Assembly (NCBI GenBank): GCA_009785865.1
Contig: WQVL01000011.1
Coordinates: 1-48,039 of the forward strand
Length of the DNA: 48,039 nt
Origin: Oscillospiraceae bacterium
Lineage (GTDB): Bacteria > Bacillota > Clostridia > TANB77 > CAG-508
Direction: 5' to 3'
How positions within the stretch are numbered: position 1 is the stretch's first letter; every line of letters begins with the position of its first letter. Shown piece by piece: positions 47,916-48,039 of this stretch. Both the position numbers and the translations under genes were made by a program. A model generated the notes under the pieces. That model had not been told where the DNA came from and searched no databases. It saw nothing but the letters and a program-made list of their open reading frames with translations.

Positions 47916-48036
47916 GCCTGGCAACGACCTATTTTCCCAGCAGGGTAACCCGCAAGTATCTTCAGCATGATAAGCTTAACTTCTGTGTTCGGTATGGGTA
48001 CAGGTGTTTCCTTATCATCATAGTCACCAGAAACTT
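47916..48036 (-). rRNA. rrf: 5S ribosomal RNA
   Basis: The minus strand reads TGGTGACTATGATGATAAGG, the invariant CCCATACCGAACACAGAAGT and GGTTACCCTGCTGGGAAAAT, closing with GTTGCCAGGC. Ends are approximate. 23S and 16S genes would lie beyond the window. Confidence 0.93.
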
Positions 48037-48039
48037 AAT

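Overview
The window is AT-rich chromosomal DNA from a low-GC Gram-positive anaerobe, most likely an uncultured member of the Clostridia. Signs of this are strong GGAGG-type ribosome binding sites, the mreD-pbp2-minC and rpmG-secE-nusG-rplKAJL gene orders, an L10 leader, rubrerythrin, rubredoxin and a PerR-like regulator, AddB, an L33 with two Cys pairs, and a BofC-like protein that hints at sporulation. Species cannot be told from the sequence.

The main result is that 13 genes look broken by frameshifts and all 13 are repaired by one rule. Whenever the codon CGG falls in frame, the C is skipped (+1) and reading resumes at GGN, giving glycine. I found 31 such sites. Applying the rule restores full-length MreD (3 sites), PBP2 (1), AddB (4), OGG (1), pyrimidine-nucleoside phosphorylase (3), RNase HII (2), RNase R (2), ComEC (5), a beta-helix surface protein (3), a pilin-like adhesin (2), a membrane protein (3), a lipoprotein (1) and, with one extra stop codon, cytidine deaminase (1). 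Restored glycines fall on conserved family motifs. The many out-of-phase CGG triplets (such as AAC GGA) never coincide with a shift, which argues against sequencing error. Only one gene, at 42796-43302, has in-frame CGG codons that must be read as arginine, and it looks foreign by codon use. The simplest reading is that CGG is not an arginine codon here: either CGGN is a four-base glycine codon or an undecoded CGG causes efficient +1 slippage.

Layout. 1-2.5 kb: a repeat-rich surface protein. 2.8-5.2 kb: rubrerythrin, a Fur/PerR regulator, cytidine deaminase and three small proteins. 5.3-9.0 kb: mreD-pbp2-minC plus a small membrane protein. 9.4-15.8 kb: an HExxH protein and a DNA repair run (addB, uracil-DNA glycosylase, ogg) with rubredoxin. 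15.9-22.7 kb: amino-acid symporter, isochorismatase-like hydrolase, acpP, a YibE/F protein, and a metal-ion block (DtxR/MntR regulator, ZIP transporter, MntP-like pump). 22.2-24.9 kb: lipoprotein, unknown protein, short-chain dehydrogenase, membrane protein.

25.1-27.9 kb: a three-gene adhesin set in which a streptococcal-pilin-type isopeptide domain is cut at the same loop between consecutive proteins. The Lys half ends one protein and the Glu/Asn half begins the next, suggesting covalent assembly between separate polypeptides. 28.2-32.1 kb: tRNA-fMet, nucleoside phosphorylase, RNase HII, a prepilin-like protein and a PdaC/RsiV-like membrane protein. 32.6-43.3 kb: a zinc-finger Clp ATPase, BofC-like protein, RNase R, ComEC, SH3 protein and a cation efflux pump behind a candidate NiCo riboswitch. 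43.5-48 kb: the ribosomal protein/nusG/secE cluster, a flavin reductase and a 5S rRNA.

About ten copies of a 40-75 bp leader repeat lie in the same orientation as the gene that follows them, often directly upstream of its ribosome binding site. Highly expressed genes (ribosomal proteins, nusG, acpP, rubrerythrin) contain no in-frame CGG.
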